DNA from: Chryseobacterium sp. BLS98 | Lineage (GTDB): Bacteria > Bacteroidota > Bacteroidia > Flavobacteriales > Weeksellaceae | Assembly: GCF_001045445.1 (NCBI RefSeq) | Contig: NZ_LFNF01000002.1 | Coordinates: forward strand, 1,178,001 to 1,242,000 | Direction: 5' to 3' | Length of the DNA: 64,000 nucleotides | Shown: piece after piece, positions 34,186 through 43,640 of the stretch | Layout: each line of letters opens with the position of its first letter | Numbering within the stretch: position 1 is the stretch's first letter | The notes under the pieces: generated by a model | Seen by the model: the letters and a program-made list of their open reading frames with translations, nothing else | Told to the model about the DNA's origin: nothing | The model's database searches: none | Position numbers and translations under genes: made by a program

Positions 34186-34211
34186 TAAATAACAATTAAA
34201 ATTAATTTACA

Positions 34212-34385
34212 ATGAATTTAGCAAAATTAAACTTAGTAGAGCTCGAAGCTCATGAAACTATATTAGTTAACGGTGGTGGTAATGGTGGTTGGCTTTGGCT
34301 GGCGGAACAGGTAATTGAGAACTGGAATGAAATTAAAAGCGGACTTTCCGATGGATGGAACGGAAATTATAATCCACCAAAATAA
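34212..34385 (+). CDS. Double-glycine-leader peptide 2 (57 aa)
   Basis: Starts MNLAKLNLVELEAHETILVN and reaches GG at residues 21-22, followed by a Gly-rich GNGGWLWLAEQ segment. The mature part would be about 35 residues, Trp-rich (four Trp) and ending NGNYNPPK. The leader is a looser match to LSxxELxxIxGG than its neighbours. It starts 26 nt after peptide 1. No Cys is present, so disulfide or lanthionine bridges are excluded in this peptide. Confidence 0.7.
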   Translation: MNLAKLNLVELEAHETILVNGGGNGGWLWLAEQVIENWNEIKSGLSDGWNGNYNPPK

Positions 34386-34404
34386 TTAACTTAAAATTTA
34401 AATT

Positions 34405-34560
34405 ATGACAAATATTCAAATACTGACAAACGAAGAACTTTTAATGATAAACGGAGGAGACGGTTTTTGGTATGATGTGGCTTATGCAGTTGGGGCTTTA
34501 GCACATGAATATGTACATCAGGTTTCATTAGCAGGCTATTATGCTAGTGCAGGTCATTAA
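34405..34560 (+). CDS. Double-glycine-leader peptide 3 (51 aa)
   Basis: The leader MTNIQILTNEELLMINGG (18 residues) is a good LSxxELxxIxGG match. The mature part of 33 residues begins DGFWYDVAYAVGALAHEY and is aromatic and amphipathic without Cys. The first 16 mature residues match peptide 4 (34595-34777) at 14 positions, so the two are paralogues, as in two-peptide bacteriocins. It starts 19 nt after peptide 2. Confidence 0.75.
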   Translation: MTNIQILTNEELLMINGGDGFWYDVAYAVGALAHEYVHQVSLAGYYASAGH

Positions 34561-34594
34561 TTTCTTTAACTTATTAAAATAAAAAAAATAGAAT

Positions 34595-34777
34595 ATGAAA
34601 AATTTAGAAACACTTACAAACGCTGAACTATCATCAATTAATGGAGGGGATGGTTTTTGGTATGATGTTGCCTATGCAATTGGAGCTGGTGCTCATGCAG
34701 CTGCTAATGTACTGGTAGCTGCTGCGGATACAATCGCTTCACATCCTGTTGGAGGACCAAGAGGCGGCTATAATTAA
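34595..34777 (+). CDS. Double-glycine-leader peptide 4 (60 aa)
   Basis: The leader MKNLETLTNAELSSINGG (18 residues) fits the double-glycine consensus. The mature part of 42 residues begins DGFWYDVAYAIGAGAHAAAN and ends in a Gly/Pro-rich tail (HPVGGPRGGYN). Paralogue of peptide 3, with divergent C-termini. The Ala-rich middle could form an amphipathic or membrane-inserting helix (inference). A hairpin at 34795-34823 separates it from the transport genes. Confidence 0.8.
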   Translation: MKNLETLTNAELSSINGGDGFWYDVAYAIGAGAHAAANVLVAAADTIASHPVGGPRGGYN

Positions 34778-34794
34778 TAATATTAATTACTAAA

Positions 34795-34823
34795 AATTGC
34801 TACCTTATAATAAGGTAGCAATT
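34795..34823 (+). terminator. Hairpin between peptides and transport genes (possible attenuator)
   Basis: Perfect 13-bp stem AATTGCTACCTTA/TAAGGTAGCAATT with a 3-nt loop, followed by ATTATTTATG. The 3' T content is weak. The ATG of the next gene lies 7 nt after the stem. It could partly terminate transcription after the peptide genes or limit translation of the next one. Confidence 0.6.
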
Positions 34824-34830
34824 ATTATTT

Positions 34831-35274
34831 ATGAAAAAACTATTTATTTTCTTTTTAATTTCATTTGCTCTCGCAGTAATTAATGGATATTTTTTTAATT
34901 ATATTAATGATATCTATTTGCACTTTGATGTAAATCAAGATAAAAATCAAAATATTTCAAAAAATGAACTAAACTTCATTGCAATATTCATTGCTCCTTT
35001 TATAGAAACTTTTGCATTTCAATATCTTCCGTATTTAGTCTTAACCAAATGGATAGGTATCAAGAATAACATAATTTGTATAATTACTATGAGTGTAATT
35101 TTTTCATCGATGCATTATTATAATTGGTTATATATTGTTATGACATTTTTCGGAGGATTAATTTTAAATAATCTTTATGTTTATTATTATAAGCATACTC
35201 ATAAATACAGTTTTATTTTAACGGTTTTCTTCCATGCATTATTTAATCTTTACGGATTTCTATTTGTAATGTAA
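34831..35274 (+). CDS. CPBP-family membrane protein (CAAX-protease-like)
   Basis: 147 aa, small for the family, with about four membrane helices. Motif 2 (FxxxH) is present as FSSMHY and motif 3 (HxxxN) as HALFN. Motif 1, normally EExxxR, reads ETFAFQ, so the second Glu and the Arg are replaced. CPBP proteins next to bacteriocin genes are known as immunity or processing factors. Here it lies directly after the four peptide genes and 13 nt before the HlyD gene, so self-immunity or leader processing is plausible (inference). Base composition is visibly very AT-rich. Confidence 0.75.
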   Translation: MKKLFIFFLISFALAVINGYFFNYINDIYLHFDVNQDKNQNISKNELNFIAIFIAPFIETFAFQYLPYLVLTKWIGIKNNIICIITMSVIFSSMHYYNWLYIVMTFFGGLILNNLYVYYYKHTHKYSFILTVFFHALFNLYGFLFVM

Positions 35275-35287
35275 AATCATTTTCTCA

Positions 35288-36370
35288 ATGTTTAAAAAAT
35301 CAATTTATATAGGAATTTTAATTCTTATAATTACACTCATATGCACTTTACCGATCATTAAAATCCCGATTTCCTCTTCATCAAGAGGGGTGATACGATC
35401 TGTACAGGAGAATACTAAAATCTCTGCCATTGTTTCAGGAAGAATAATTTATAGCAAATTAGAAAAAAATAATCAGGAAATAAAGCAAGGTGATACGTTA
35501 TTCATCGTAACAGCAGAACAATTAGACACCCAGAAAAATCTACAAACCAGTCAAAGTTCAGATTATTCAGCACAATTACAGGATCTAAATAAACTTACAA
35601 AAGGACATGCTTCAGGATTGCAAACCGGGCAATATCAAAGAGAATTATCTGCTATGCAGGAGAAAGTTGCACAGGTACAAACACAATTATCTTTAGCGCA
35701 GAAAGATTTTGACAGAGCTTCAACATTGTATAATCAAGGGGTAGTTCCAAAAGCAGAATACGATAAATTCTTCTATAATTTGCAAGGTCTTAAAAATCAG
35801 ATTGCTGGTATAAGAGAACAACAAATTGCTCAATGGCAAACACAAAAAAGAGAAACGGAAAGACAAATTCGTTCTCTGGGCTCAGAAGTACAACGTATTA
35901 ATCAGGAGCAGAAAAATTATATTATTACTGCACCAGTTTCCGGAAGACTTGTTAATTTCTCCGGAATACAGAAAAACAATTTTCTTACACAAGGTCAGAA
36001 TATAGGAGAAATATCTCCGGAAGTCTCTTTAATTGCTGAATGTTTGGTTTCCCCAAAAGATATAGGTTTTATCCACAAAGGACAAAATGTAAAATACCAA
36101 ATCGACACTTATAATTACAACCAGTGGGGACTACTGGAAGGAAAAGTAGCTGAAATTGATCAGAACATTAAAATTAATGAACAAACCGGAGAAGCTTTCT
36201 TCAGAGTTCTCTGTAAAATGGATAAAAACCATTTGCAACTAAAAAACGGATATAAAGGAAATATTGGAAAGGGAATGAGTTTTACGGCTCGTTTTCATTT
36301 AATAGACCGCACATTGTGGCAACTATTATTCGACAGAATAGATGATTGGTTCAATCCGAAACTAAAATAA
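35288..36370 (+). CDS. HlyD-family secretion adaptor
   Basis: Membrane-fusion partner of a type I exporter. 360 aa. One N-terminal membrane helix (about 6-26, IGILILIITLICTLPIIKI), a lipoyl half (VSGRIIYSKLEKNNQEIKQG), a long coiled-coil hairpin rich in Gln (about 85-215), the second lipoyl half (YIITAPVSGRLVNF) and a beta-barrel. Its stop overlaps the start of the ABC exporter by one base (TAATGA), so the two are co-translated. A TolC-like outer-membrane partner is not encoded in this cluster. Confidence 0.9.
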   Translation: MFKKSIYIGILILIITLICTLPIIKIPISSSSRGVIRSVQENTKISAIVSGRIIYSKLEKNNQEIKQGDTLFIVTAEQLDTQKNLQTSQSSDYSAQLQDLNKLTKGHASGLQTGQYQRELSAMQEKVAQVQTQLSLAQKDFDRASTLYNQGVVPKAEYDKFFYNLQGLKNQIAGIREQQIAQWQTQKRETERQIRSLGSEVQRINQEQKNYIITAPVSGRLVNFSGIQKNNFLTQGQNIGEISPEVSLIAECLVSPKDIGFIHKGQNVKYQIDTYNYNQWGLLEGKVAEIDQNIKINEQTGEAFFRVLCKMDKNHLQLKNGYKGNIGKGMSFTARFHLIDRTLWQLLFDRIDDWFNPKLK

Positions 36371-38532
36371 TGAAAAAAAACATACTTGTAAAACAGCATG
36401 ATATAAAAGACTGCGGTGCTGCATGTCTTGCTTCTGTTACAACACATTACGGATTAAAAATGCCTATTGCCAAAATCAGGCAGATCTGCCATACCGATAC
36501 AAGAGGTACCAATGTTTTAGGTTTAATACAGGGGCTGGAACAAATGGGTTTCAATGCAAAGGGAGTAAAAGGCGGTATTGATGCTTTGCCGGAGCTTCCG
36601 TTACCTGCTATCGCACACATTATTGTTAATGGACACATGCACCACTATGTAGTCATTTACAAAGTTGCAAAAGACAAAATCACGGTAATGGATCCTGCAC
36701 GAGGAAAACTGGAAGATTACAAAACAGAAGATTTTTCAAGAATATGGACTGGGGTTCTTATTCTCATGGAACCCAATGAATATTTTGAGCAAAGGGATGA
36801 AAAAACAAGCCTCTATAAAAGATTCTGGAACTTAGTCCGGCCACACAAAAGCATTTTAATTCAGGCATTATTAGGAGCCCTGGTTTATACTATTTTAGGA
36901 TTATCGACTTCAATTTATATAGAAAAAATCACAGATTATGTTTTAATAGACGGAAATAAGCGTCTTCTTAATCTGCTGTCAGTAGGAATGATTGTTATTC
37001 TGCTTTTCCAGATTTTTATCGGCGCGATGAAAAGCGTTTTGGTATTGCAGACCGGGCAAAAAATGGATAAGCACCTCATTCTCGGTTACTACAAACATCT
37101 GTTAAAGTTACCTCAACGGTTTTTTGATACGATGAAAGTTGGTGAGATAATTTCAAGGGTAAATGATGCCGTTAAAATAAGAACATTTATCAATGATGTT
37201 TCGATACAGATTTTTGTCAATATTTTTATTATCATCTTCTCATTTGCTTTAATGTTTACATATTACTGGAAACTGGCTCTGATTACGGCATTGGTCATTC
37301 CATTTTATTTTTTAGTCTATTGGATTACCAATAAATTGAATAAAAAAGCAGAACGAAAGTTGATGGAAGAAAGCGCTGAACTGGAATCCCATTTGGTAGA
37401 ATCAATTACTTCTGTAAAAACCATTAAACAATTTGGAGTAGAAACGTTTGCCAATAATAAAACAGATAATGCTTTCTCAAATCTTCTTAAAACGATCTAT
37501 GCTTCGGTAATGAACGCTTTATTTTCAGGAAATTCCTCTGAATTCCTATCAAGAATTTTCACTATTGTATTGCTTTGGGTTGGCTCCGGATATGTAATTG
37601 ACAGGGTAATCACCCCTGGAGAATTGTTGTCTTTTTATGCTCTGATAGGATATTTTACAAGTCCTGTATCCCAATTAATCGGAATGAATAAAACTATTCA
37701 GAATGCATTAATTGCTGCTGACCGTCTTTTTGAAATTATGGATTTGGAACGTGAAGAAAATACAGAAAAGCTAGACCTTACAAAAAAAAATATTGGAGAT
37801 ATACAATTTAAAGATGTGAGTTTTAGTTATGGAAGCAGAGCGGAGGTGTTTGCTAGCTTTAATTGTCTTATAAAAAAAGGAGAAACTACAGCTATTGTTG
37901 GAGAAAGTGGAAGCGGAAAAACTACTTTAGCTTCGTTAATTCAAAATCTGTATTCGCTTAAAGCAGGTAAAATTATGATCGGAGATTATGATATTAATTA
38001 TATATCTAACTATTCTTTAAGAAATTTAGTTTCCGTAGTTCCACAGCAGATAGACTTATTCTCAGGAAATATTATTGAAAATATAGCTTTAGGAGAGGAT
38101 TTTCCGGATATACAAAGGATTTTAAACATCACCAAAAATTTGGGAATATTAAATTTTGTTGAAAAATTACCCAACGGTTTTCAAACGTATCTAGGTGAAA
38201 ACGGAGCGTTGCTTTCCGGCGGTCAGAAACAGAGAATAGCCATTGCCAGAGCTTTATATAAAAATCCTGAAATTTTAATATTGGACGAAGCAACTTCTTC
38301 TTTGGATACAGAATCGGAGATCGTGATCCAAAATACGTTACAGGAATTTAGAAATCAAGGCAAAACTATGATTGTTATCGCCCATCGTTTAAGCACTATT
38401 GCCAATGCAGATACCATTCTTGTAATGAAAGAAGGACAAATTATTGAAAAAGGAAACCACAACGAACTTCTAAATACAGACTCTGTTTATAAATCTATGT
38501 GGGAAAAACAAGGGACTAGGTTAGATTATTAA
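36370..38532 (+). CDS. C39-peptidase ABC exporter for double-glycine peptides
   Basis: 720-aa bifunctional exporter that cleaves leaders after GG and transports the cargo. N-terminal C39 peptidase: catalytic Cys15 in KDCGAACLAS, His92 in HMHHYVVIYK, Asp108 in VMDPARG. Six-helix ABC transmembrane domain (about 165-440). Nucleotide-binding domain with Walker A GESGSGKTT, signature LSGGQKQR, Walker B ILILDEATSSLD and the H-loop in VIAHRLSTI. The start at ATG 36370 is chosen because it begins directly before the C39 domain and overlaps the HlyD stop; an upstream in-frame start (36346) would lie inside hlyD. It should process peptides 1-4 and possibly the lanthipeptide precursor (inference). Confidence 0.94.
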   Translation: MKKNILVKQHDIKDCGAACLASVTTHYGLKMPIAKIRQICHTDTRGTNVLGLIQGLEQMGFNAKGVKGGIDALPELPLPAIAHIIVNGHMHHYVVIYKVAKDKITVMDPARGKLEDYKTEDFSRIWTGVLILMEPNEYFEQRDEKTSLYKRFWNLVRPHKSILIQALLGALVYTILGLSTSIYIEKITDYVLIDGNKRLLNLLSVGMIVILLFQIFIGAMKSVLVLQTGQKMDKHLILGYYKHLLKLPQRFFDTMKVGEIISRVNDAVKIRTFINDVSIQIFVNIFIIIFSFALMFTYYWKLALITALVIPFYFLVYWITNKLNKKAERKLMEESAELESHLVESITSVKTIKQFGVETFANNKTDNAFSNLLKTIYASVMNALFSGNSSEFLSRIFTIVLLWVGSGYVIDRVITPGELLSFYALIGYFTSPVSQLIGMNKTIQNALIAADRLFEIMDLEREENTEKLDLTKKNIGDIQFKDVSFSYGSRAEVFASFNCLIKKGETTAIVGESGSGKTTLASLIQNLYSLKAGKIMIGDYDINYISNYSLRNLVSVVPQQIDLFSGNIIENIALGEDFPDIQRILNITKNLGILNFVEKLPNGFQTYLGENGALLSGGQKQRIAIARALYKNPEILILDEATSSLDTESEIVIQNTLQEFRNQGKTMIVIAHRLSTIANADTILVMKEGQIIEKGNHNELLNTDSVYKSMWEKQGTRLDY

Positions 38533-39004
38533 AGCTAATATTATGATTGATTTTATGCTTACTTTATTTTTAGCTATTATGGAGTTTTTAGATAAAATCT
38601 TATAATACCAATGACAAAATGGCTTTGTAATATTCTGCGTTTGGATATGGATATTATATACACCACAATAAATGAATAGAAAAATGAATCTAAATAAAAA
38701 GTAATAAATTCATTTTTTATAAAATACATTTGTCTAATTTTCAAATTACAATTTAACCATTGTTTTCTTATCCCGAACTCAGATTATTTACGAATTAATC
38801 CAAAAGCTGAAAGCTGAAATCTGAAAGATAATCTTTATCATCAGCTATTATTTAAAAGAATTTCCGATAATATTCTAACCATAAACAAACACAAATCACC
38901 AACTATTTTGTCAGTTAATTAAGATATACTAAAATCAAAAATACAAGACCCAACAATAAAAAAGCCCTCATCACTGAGGGCTTACTTATATTTGAAATTT
39001 AATA
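38533..39004. other. Intergenic region after the exporter, no gene seen
   Basis: 472 nt, AT-rich. No credible gene was found; a 20-codon frame at 38543-38605 is too short to support. The only clear element is the minus-strand terminator at 38955-38983. No strong plus-strand terminator for the exporter operon was recognised. Confidence 0.5.
38955..38983 (-). terminator. Terminator of the FN3/GEVED T9SS gene
   Basis: 9-bp stem AAGCCCTCA/TGAGGGCTT (38962-38970 with 38975-38983), loop TCAC, followed on the minus strand by a T-rich run. Confidence 0.8.
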
Positions 39005-42000
39005 TTATTCTTTAATAAATTTCTTCTGAACTGTTACTCCATTGTCTTCGATATCTATTACATAAATACCGCTGATCAATTTAGCGACGTTAACCTGGTT
39101 ATTAAGCAGAATACCGTCACCGATAACCTGTCCTGCAGAATTGTAGATCTTATATTTAGCTTTCTTGCTGATATTTTTCACATACAATACTGTACTTACC
39201 GGGTTAGGGTAAATCATGATATCCGTCTGATTAAGAGAATTCGGCACTCCCGGTTTAGAGATTCTTACAGAATAATCTTCTACTTCCCCGTTGGCAAAAT
39301 TGGTACAGTTCACAGGAATTCCGTCTCTCATCATTGCCACTCTCATTACTACATATTTGTAGTTCGTCATGCTTACGTAAGCGTCTACAGGTACATTGAA
39401 TGTTCCTGTAACAGGAGTTGTAGTATTTGGAGGTGATGTGAATACTCTTTCATCAAGATCAAAATATCCGTTTCTGTTGAAATCGATCCATACCGCGATA
39501 CCTTCATCATGGTTGGTTCCGTTCCATTTCTTCTCAATTGTAATCTGGTTTCCTGTAGATCCCTGAACCATTTCAATAAATGTATCAGGTACTCCTGTAT
39601 AGTTTGTATAGCTGGAAGGTCCCGACTCATTCTCCATCTTAGGTCTTCCGTTTGGAACTACCGTAACTTTGGAGATATGTTCGTTAACAGCATTTTGAGA
39701 AGCCATCTGGCAATAAACTACTGTAGGTGTTGTGAAATAGTATGGAGGTGTATATGTACCTGGGGTACCATTACAAACATTCACCACCTGCATTTCATAT
39801 TTCGTTTCTTCCAATAATCCTGTTATAGTGTACGTATTCGTTGTTAATGGAACATTTGTCCAGCTTGGAATACCTACTTTTCTGTATCGAAGGATGTAAG
39901 TAGCCCCAGGGAAACCTTCCCAAGTAACTTCAGCCCATGTAGGATTAATCTGAGTTATCGTTAATCCCGGAGGAGGAAGTTCACATGTTCTTTCCGTAGT
40001 AAATACTTTCGGGTTAGAATATGGGTTAAGAGTAGTTTCTCCAACACATTTATTAGCCACTCTTACTTCATATTTTGTATATGGGTCTAAGTTTGTTAAT
40101 AAATAGGTATTGGCAGGAGGTGCAATGTTAGGAACCTGTGTCCATGTAGCTGCTCCTACTTTTCTCCATTCCAGTGTATATGTTGAGCTTGCTGAAAGCG
40201 GTGCCCATGTAATCAGTGCGGAATTTGTAGTGATATTACTTACCGTAACATTTGGAGGTGTAGGATCACATCTTGTTACAAATGTCTTGATCGCAGTAAA
40301 TGTACCAGCAACATCTCCACAAACAGTAGCCACCTGAACTTCATAGATGGTAGCCGGAGTTAAACCGGTCAATACCAATGGAAGGTTATTTAATAATGTT
40401 GAAGCATATACTTCTGTCCACGCTCCCGGAGGAGTTGCCTGAACTCTGTATCTTACAAGATAAGTTACGTTAGTTGCCGAACCTGTTAATGTAAGAGTAG
40501 CTGTATTATGAGTAGCTGTAATCGTAGGCTGGTTTGGTGTTGCGTTGCTACAAGGTCTGATTCTTACCGCATAGTCTTCAACTTCACCGTTTACCGCATT
40601 CTGACACATTACCGGAGCACTTGTACGTTTAAGAACAACTCTCATTGTAGTGGTAAGCGGACCTGTATAAGCAGCTCCCGGAACAGAGAAGGTTGCAGTA
40701 ATAGGAGTTGTTGTGTTTGCCGGAGAGTTTATAATTTGTTCTGATGTTTCAAAAACACCGTTTCTATTATAATCAATCCAAACTGACACTGCATCATTAC
40801 TTGTTGCACCCGTCCATCCTTTTGCTACAGAGATCTTATTATTCGCAGAACCTGCATCAAGAGTGATTAATGTTTGAGGTGTAGTATAGCTTGTATAGTT
40901 ATTCTGTACAGTAGTATTGCTCATCACCGGCACTCCAGGGTTGGAAGAAGTAACAGTTACATTTGAAATGTGGTCGTTAGTTCCGGTACCTGTCATCGGA
41001 CAATAGGTAAGCGGTGGTGTTGTAAACTGTACTGTTGTAGAATATGGTCCTGTAGAAGTTCCACATGTAGTAGAAACCTGTACATCATATTTAGTCTGCT
41101 CAGCAAGTCCAGGAATAGTATAGTTGTTTACTCCCGGTGCCAAAGTCACAGGTGGAATTGTGAAAGTTGGTGCACTGGCCAGTTTCCATCTGATCGTATA
41201 AGTAGCATTTGCTGCAGCCATCCAATAAACCGTCGCTGTAGAAGCAGTAAGGTTGGTAACAGTAATATTTGTAGGTGGTGCTGTAGTACAGGCTGGCTGG
41301 TCAATAAGTTTCACAGCATAGTCTTCTACTTCACCCCATGTGAAAGTTCCACAAGGAGCAGCCGTAGCACTTTCTCTCAACGCTACACGCATACGGGTGG
41401 TAAGGTTTCCTGTGTAAACTCCTCCGGCAACGTTTGGTACAGTGAAGGTAGCAGTCACAGGAGTGGTTGTATTACTTGGTGAGTTCAATACCTGTTCGGA
41501 TGCTTCAAAAACTCCATTCCTGTTAAAGTCAATCCATACACCTGTTCCGAAAGACCATTGAGTTCCCGGCCATGTTTTTTCGACAGTAATAGTATTCGCT
41601 CCTAAACCTCTTACCAGAGTAACAAGTCTTGCAGGATCTGTGGTATAATCTGTATAATTACTGAAATCTGAAGTGCTGGTCATTGGGATGGCAGCATTCG
41701 GCGTTACAACAACTTTACTGATATAGCCGTCAATAGTGCTGCTTGTAGAACCAGAAGTACAATAAGAAATAGCAGGAGTCGTAAATGTGGTGCTTGGAGA
41801 GAATGGTCCCTGGGTTCCACCACAGATTGTAGCAATCTGCACTTCGTATTGGGTCTGTTCTGTAAGGTTGTTTATTGTATAATTACTCGCAAGAGGAGTT
41901 GTAATATTTACTGAGGTCCATGTTGCGGCACTTACAGCTTTATATCTCAGTACATAAGTAGCCCCTGTTGAAGGCAGCCAACTTACAAGAGCTGTAGTTG

Positions 42001-43396
42001 GGGTAACGTTGGAAACTGTAATATTACTCGGAGGTGCGGTAGTACATGGCTGCAATGCCATAACTGTTAATGTAAAGTCTACATAGTTACCATAAGGTGC
42101 AGATCCGCATGAATTTACAGTTCCTATAAACGATGTTGCCGTTCTTACCCTGTAATTACCCGGTGCCTGTGACGCTGGAATGACAATTGATGCCGTTCCG
42201 TTTGTAACATAGTTGGGAGTTGCCAGAATTGTTTCACCCGGATCATTAAAGCTCATATTATTATTCCAGTCAACCCAAACATAATAATAGTAAGTACTTG
42301 TTCCGGAATTCAGGTTCATTGTTACCGTGTTACTAGGTAAAGCGGTAATAACCGGAGAGGCACTGTTAACATAAGCCGTATAGGAATTAGCCGTATAGTT
42401 GATATTCGTGATTCCCCCTGTCGTATTAACAGTTTTCAGATAATATGAAGTTGAACTGGAACCTCCTGTAGGTGTACAATATCCTGTAAATATATTCAAA
42501 GGTCCGATCCAGGTACTCTGATCCGTTCCGCTGCATCTTGATCTTACCCATACATAATAAGCCGTATTGGCTGTCAATGGAGAAAGTGTTGTACTTGTCC
42601 CGGTTGTAATGGTTTGTGAAGGTAGAGTTGCAGATGTAGGAGCTGTTGCGGATGTACTGTAGTAAACATCATATCCTCCTGCCGGTACGGAAGAAGGAGC
42701 AGTCCAGCTGATTGCCGCACTTGTTGTTGTCACAGTTCCTAAAGTTAATCCTGAAGGCGGTATACACGAAGGAGCCGCTCCAAAGGTGAATTGAACATTG
42801 GGCCTGTTGGAGTTAACAGTTCCTGTATTGGTAGTAGGGGCAGTATTATCCACCTCTATATACATATGTCTTGAAGTAGCACTAGAGTATGTAAAAGCAC
42901 TTCCTGAAGTACTTCCGGTTCCGGTACCTCCATAGTCTGTTTCTACCAACACCATCAGGTTTTCTGTCCCGTTGTAATAATAAGGCGTTTGCAGGGTGAT
43001 GGTGTTCCAACCTGTCGTTATATTATTGATCGTTCCGGTATACACTAAACTAGCACCGGCCTTGGTTGTTGGCCAGTCTTGCGATGCAATAGTGTTTGTT
43101 GCTGCCGGAACAGTTTTTAAATAAACCTTTACCGGAGCAGTAGCACTCGTAGCTGTTGTGGCATTCCACGCTACTGACAGTACACTTCCTCCAGCAGGCA
43201 TATTAATTTCTGCTGCAGTATAAAGTGATGCATCTCTTTGATACCCATAGTACACACTCAAAGGATATCTTTGAGTACTTGTACCTGTACCAATGGTAAC
43301 TGTTTGTGCCTGTGAAAACAGCCCGAAGACCATACAAAGCAATGTTATGAGCACCCTAAAGGGCCGGCTCATTTTACAGAGTAAAAATCCACTCAT
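39005..43396 (-). CDS. Large secreted FN3/GEVED protein with T9SS sorting domain
   Basis: 1463 aa. The signal peptide ends near FGLFSQAQ; an inner start at 43372 is possible. After an N-terminal beta-rich region (about 30-210) come alternating fibronectin type III domains (six by eye, for example TSAAISWTAP, TALVSWLP, SALITWAP, WAEVTWEGFP) and GEVED-type beta domains (four, with cores like WIDFNRNGVFEASEQ and NGEVEDYAV). The last ~75 residues are a type A T9SS sorting domain (IMIYPNPVSTVLYV, closing YVIDIEDNGVTVQKKFIKE). No catalytic domain was found, so it is probably a surface adhesin or binding protein. It shares modules with the neighbouring metallopeptidase. Confidence 0.85.
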   Translation of the reverse strand: MSGFLLCKMSRPFRVLITLLCMVFGLFSQAQTVTIGTGTSTQRYPLSVYYGYQRDASLYTAAEINMPAGGSVLSVAWNATTATSATAPVKVYLKTVPAATNTIASQDWPTTKAGASLVYTGTINNITTGWNTITLQTPYYYNGTENLMVLVETDYGGTGTGSTSGSAFTYSSATSRHMYIEVDNTAPTTNTGTVNSNRPNVQFTFGAAPSCIPPSGLTLGTVTTTSAAISWTAPSSVPAGGYDVYYSTSATAPTSATLPSQTITTGTSTTLSPLTANTAYYVWVRSRCSGTDQSTWIGPLNIFTGYCTPTGGSSSTSYYLKTVNTTGGITNINYTANSYTAYVNSASPVITALPSNTVTMNLNSGTSTYYYYVWVDWNNNMSFNDPGETILATPNYVTNGTASIVIPASQAPGNYRVRTATSFIGTVNSCGSAPYGNYVDFTLTVMALQPCTTAPPSNITVSNVTPTTALVSWLPSTGATYVLRYKAVSAATWTSVNITTPLASNYTINNLTEQTQYEVQIATICGGTQGPFSPSTTFTTPAISYCTSGSTSSTIDGYISKVVVTPNAAIPMTSTSDFSNYTDYTTDPARLVTLVRGLGANTITVEKTWPGTQWSFGTGVWIDFNRNGVFEASEQVLNSPSNTTTPVTATFTVPNVAGGVYTGNLTTRMRVALRESATAAPCGTFTWGEVEDYAVKLIDQPACTTAPPTNITVTNLTASTATVYWMAAANATYTIRWKLASAPTFTIPPVTLAPGVNNYTIPGLAEQTKYDVQVSTTCGTSTGPYSTTVQFTTPPLTYCPMTGTGTNDHISNVTVTSSNPGVPVMSNTTVQNNYTSYTTPQTLITLDAGSANNKISVAKGWTGATSNDAVSVWIDYNRNGVFETSEQIINSPANTTTPITATFSVPGAAYTGPLTTTMRVVLKRTSAPVMCQNAVNGEVEDYAVRIRPCSNATPNQPTITATHNTATLTLTGSATNVTYLVRYRVQATPPGAWTEVYASTLLNNLPLVLTGLTPATIYEVQVATVCGDVAGTFTAIKTFVTRCDPTPPNVTVSNITTNSALITWAPLSASSTYTLEWRKVGAATWTQVPNIAPPANTYLLTNLDPYTKYEVRVANKCVGETTLNPYSNPKVFTTERTCELPPPGLTITQINPTWAEVTWEGFPGATYILRYRKVGIPSWTNVPLTTNTYTITGLLEETKYEMQVVNVCNGTPGTYTPPYYFTTPTVVYCQMASQNAVNEHISKVTVVPNGRPKMENESGPSSYTNYTGVPDTFIEMVQGSTGNQITIEKKWNGTNHDEGIAVWIDFNRNGYFDLDERVFTSPPNTTTPVTGTFNVPVDAYVSMTNYKYVVMRVAMMRDGIPVNCTNFANGEVEDYSVRISKPGVPNSLNQTDIMIYPNPVSTVLYVKNISKKAKYKIYNSAGQVIGDGILLNNQVNVAKLISGIYVIDIEDNGVTVQKKFIKE

Positions 43397-43640
43397 ATTT
43401 TAAAAATTTAGTTATAATAACAATAGTAATAAGGTATAGTATTTCTTATTTGATGATGCTCAAGTACGTTTGGAGCATCTGTTTTACAGATTATCTGTAT
43501 TGAAAAAAGTAGTTTTTTAATTCATACGCTAATATTTTAATAATTACACAAATCTAATAATTTTTTCACTATTAATATATTCATTCAAATATTTTTTTGT
43601 AAAAATTTCACAATAATAATACATTCTGTGTATAAAAATA

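Noticed and set aside
26292..38532. LanC or LanM cyclase within the RiPP island
   Set aside because: All substantial frames in the region were accounted for; none shows the zinc-site pattern of LanC-like proteins.
38543..38605. 20-codon hydrophobic frame after the C39 exporter
   Set aside because: Too short, without a leader or a promoter; cannot be told from chance in AT-rich DNA.
40970..41482. 170-aa frame on plus (and several shorter ones) within 39005-46615
   Set aside because: Antisense to the FN3/GEVED coding repeats. The composition (Cys/Ser-rich) reflects the reverse of Thr/Ala codons; no independent gene signs.
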